Origin: Mucilaginibacter sp.
Lineage (GTDB): Bacteria > Bacteroidota > Bacteroidia > Sphingobacteriales > Sphingobacteriaceae
Length of the DNA stretch: 32,809 nt
Reading direction: 5' to 3'
NCBI RefSeq assembly: GCF_028287845.1
Contig: NZ_JAQBOW010000142.1
Span: 1 to 32,809, forward strand
Position numbers and translations under genes: made by a program
In this document: positions 31,239 through 32,809 of the stretch, piece after piece
Position numbering within the stretch: position 1 is the first letter of the stretch
Layout: each line of letters begins with the position of its first letter
The notes under the pieces: generated by a model
Databases searched by the model: none
The model's input: the letters and a program-made list of their open reading frames with translations, nothing else
What the model was told of the DNA's origin: nothing

Positions 31239-32696
31239 CTACTCTACCGCTACACTGCTTACAAAAGCGTTGGCTTTTATCTGCGCGGTTGTAAGGGCTT
31301 GCCCGTTCATTACTACATTTTTAAAGCTTATATTCTTTATGGCATGATCGGCATCGGCACCAACCATATCTACAGTAAGCGGAGCGCCAAGCACGGTTAT
31401 GTTTTTAAAACTAATACCTTGTACTTTGCCAAAGCTGTCGCCGGGCCTTGTCCATACAGCGTGGCCTATCCATACAGAAATAAACCTATGTGCTTCTTCA
31501 ATACGGATATCTTCAAAATGCACATTGCTTATCGTGCCGCCATCGCATTGATAAATACGCATAGACCATTCGCGGCCCTTATCATGTATTACATCACAGT
31601 TGGTAAAAAGCACATCATCAACATTATCACTAACCTCGGCGCCTATGCTAAGGGCGTGGGCAAGCTGGTTCCATAATACGCAATTGGTAGCCAGTATATG
31701 TTTAGCGTCGCCCTGGCCCTTATCCGCCTTAACTACTATCAGGTCATCCATGGTACGCAGGAAACAGTTTTTTACGGTTACGTAGCGGCTGTTACAAATG
31801 TCAATACCATCTGTATTGGCACGATAGCCAAATATCTTTAGATTATCAACCGTCACACTGTCTGATTGACGGATAGGAACGTTCCACGTACTGGCATCCC
31901 GCAGGATAATACCTTCTACATTTATATTTTGCCCGCGTATAAATAATAAGTTACGGGCATGAGTAGGACATGCGCCGGCATCAATAATACCACGCCCGCG
32001 GATGGTTATATTCCGTCCGCGTAAAGATAGAGATGGTGAATAATTGCGCATGCCGTCGCCTTTATTAACACTGTATTTCTCGCTTGAATCTATCACCGCC
32101 CGCACTATTGCACCGCCTGCTACATAAATAGTTTTATTATCGCCAACTTCCAGGTGGCTTATGGTATGTATGCCCGGGCCAAAATATACTACGTTGGGGT
32201 CATTAGCTTTGGGCGCATTGGTTTCAATGGGGTTAACAAACAGGTGCAGCGATTTTATCCATTCGCCATTTATCTCTATGGTAAGGTTTTTAGGCGATGA
32301 AACCACGAACGTAATAGAATGCCCATGTATAGTAGCATTAATTCCAAAAGATGTGGGTAGTATTTTAACCGAAGTAACCTCTTCAGGAACAGTAACGGTT
32401 ACTGTTGCCGAACCCTGCATATCAAAATATGCAAAGGCAGCGGTGTCAAAATATTTATGAGAATTTTTTATATCAGCTATTCCTTTAAACTGATCTGGCG
32501 TACCATTGGCAGCTATTTTAGCGGTGTAAACCGCGACGTTCTTTCCTTCGACCGATATTTTATAGCGTTGGTCTAAAACCTCGCCAGCGGGTGCCGGATA
32601 AACTACTATCTTGCCTTTAGGTTTGCCGGTTGCGCTAATGTTTAATACAAGCAGGAATAGCACCCCCGTCAATGGGCTTAAACTTAATTTATTCAT
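31239..32696 (-). CDS. Secreted GH28-like right-handed beta-helix protein (pectinase family)
   Basis: 485 residues with an N-terminal signal (MNKLSLSPLTGVLFLLVLN...). An N-terminal beta-domain (30-160) precedes a pectin-lyase-like beta-helix. GH28 landmarks: NTDGID at 294-299, the Asp pair 317-318 (TMDDLIVVK), and His347 in AHALSIGAE where polygalacturonases have GHGLSIGS. The RIK that binds the uronate carboxylate is MRIYQ (Arg380, no Lys), so it may act on a different sugar or linkage than plain polygalacturonan. It converges with the hexuronate-type transporter operon, suggesting a shared polysaccharide-use locus. ATG 32696 fits the signal peptide. Confidence 0.88.
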   Translation of the reverse strand: MNKLSLSPLTGVLFLLVLNISATGKPKGKIVVYPAPAGEVLDQRYKISVEGKNVAVYTAKIAANGTPDQFKGIADIKNSHKYFDTAAFAYFDMQGSATVTVTVPEEVTSVKILPTSFGINATIHGHSITFVVSSPKNLTIEINGEWIKSLHLFVNPIETNAPKANDPNVVYFGPGIHTISHLEVGDNKTIYVAGGAIVRAVIDSSEKYSVNKGDGMRNYSPSLSLRGRNITIRGRGIIDAGACPTHARNLLFIRGQNINVEGIILRDASTWNVPIRQSDSVTVDNLKIFGYRANTDGIDICNSRYVTVKNCFLRTMDDLIVVKADKGQGDAKHILATNCVLWNQLAHALSIGAEVSDNVDDVLFTNCDVIHDKGREWSMRIYQCDGGTISNVHFEDIRIEEAHRFISVWIGHAVWTRPGDSFGKVQGISFKNITVLGAPLTVDMVGADADHAIKNISFKNVVMNGQALTTAQIKANAFVSSVAVE

Positions 32697-32809
32697 AGGT
32701 TATAATTCAGGCACCTTTAAAGGCGATGGAAGTATAAATGTCGGTAAAAGTGACTAAGTTTATATTGGTCCTTGCAAAAAAAAGCAAAACAAATAAATTT
32801 GTAGCCGCA
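32697..32809. other. Upstream region of the GH28-like gene (to window edge)
   Basis: Short A+T-rich stretch with no frame supported and no clear -7 box. The promoter probably lies here, but the region is cut by the window end. Confidence 0.3.

Overview
The window reads as a chromosomal segment of a Bacteroidota bacterium, most likely Sphingobacteriaceae (Mucilaginibacter/Pedobacter type). The reasons are the protein families present, the scarcity of Shine-Dalgarno sequences, and promoter -7 boxes of the Bacteroidota TAnnTTTG type (for example 1542-1549, and the same box TAGCTTTG at 7618-7625, 10364-10371 and 20556-20563). No rRNA, tRNA, CRISPR array or intact transposase gene is visible. Genus is inference.

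Region 1 (1-1.4 kb): the end of an unknown gene with a terminator, then a short-chain dehydrogenase-like protein that lacks the catalytic Tyr/Lys pair.

Region 2 (1.5-14.2 kb) is the most interesting part and looks like a compact low-oxygen/redox-stress island. Its controller is a two-gene operon: a soluble histidine kinase whose PAS domain carries the haem-pocket signature of rhizobial FixL (His62, Arg68, His76, Arg82), and a response regulator in which a FixJ-like receiver is fused to a Crp/FNR (FixK-like) DNA-binding half. Seven near-palindromes of the form RTGAY-N4-RTCAY lie in front of the transcription units of the island: an FMN split-barrel protein, a UspA protein, a hypothetical+UspA operon, a RIC-like protein + Cys-rich TIM-barrel operon, a D-lactate dehydrogenase-like + hemN operon, the sensor/regulator operon itself, and a CoA-transferase. 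Four of the sites fall in two fixed geometries to the -7 box (51.5 bp twice, 29.5 bp twice), about two helical turns apart, as expected for class I and class II activation. Between hemN and the RIC-like gene lies a decayed piece of a CcoI/FixI-type P-type ATPase.

Region 3 (14.4-24.6 kb) is ordinary housekeeping and accessory content: DUF4256 and YdeI-family proteins, a second PAS histidine kinase, a secreted PQQ-type beta-propeller, an ABC exporter, a small secreted Tyr/Lys-rich protein, a membrane cytochrome b with a Tat-exported molybdopterin oxidoreductase, glycerate kinase, and a small unknown protein.

Region 4 (24.6-32.8 kb) is carbohydrate-related. It holds mannose-6-phosphate isomerase, then a 268-bp structured repeat element (18-bp perfect terminal inverted repeats around four mirror-arranged GGCTCC-type palindromes), a hexuronate-type MFS transporter, a large lipoprotein with a c-type haem motif, and a secreted sugar isomerase-like TIM barrel. 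That operon ends in a strong terminator and converges on a secreted GH28-like pectinase-family protein. The convergent spacer holds 9-10-bp-phased 8-mers, similar in layout to a second cluster at 3216-3257.
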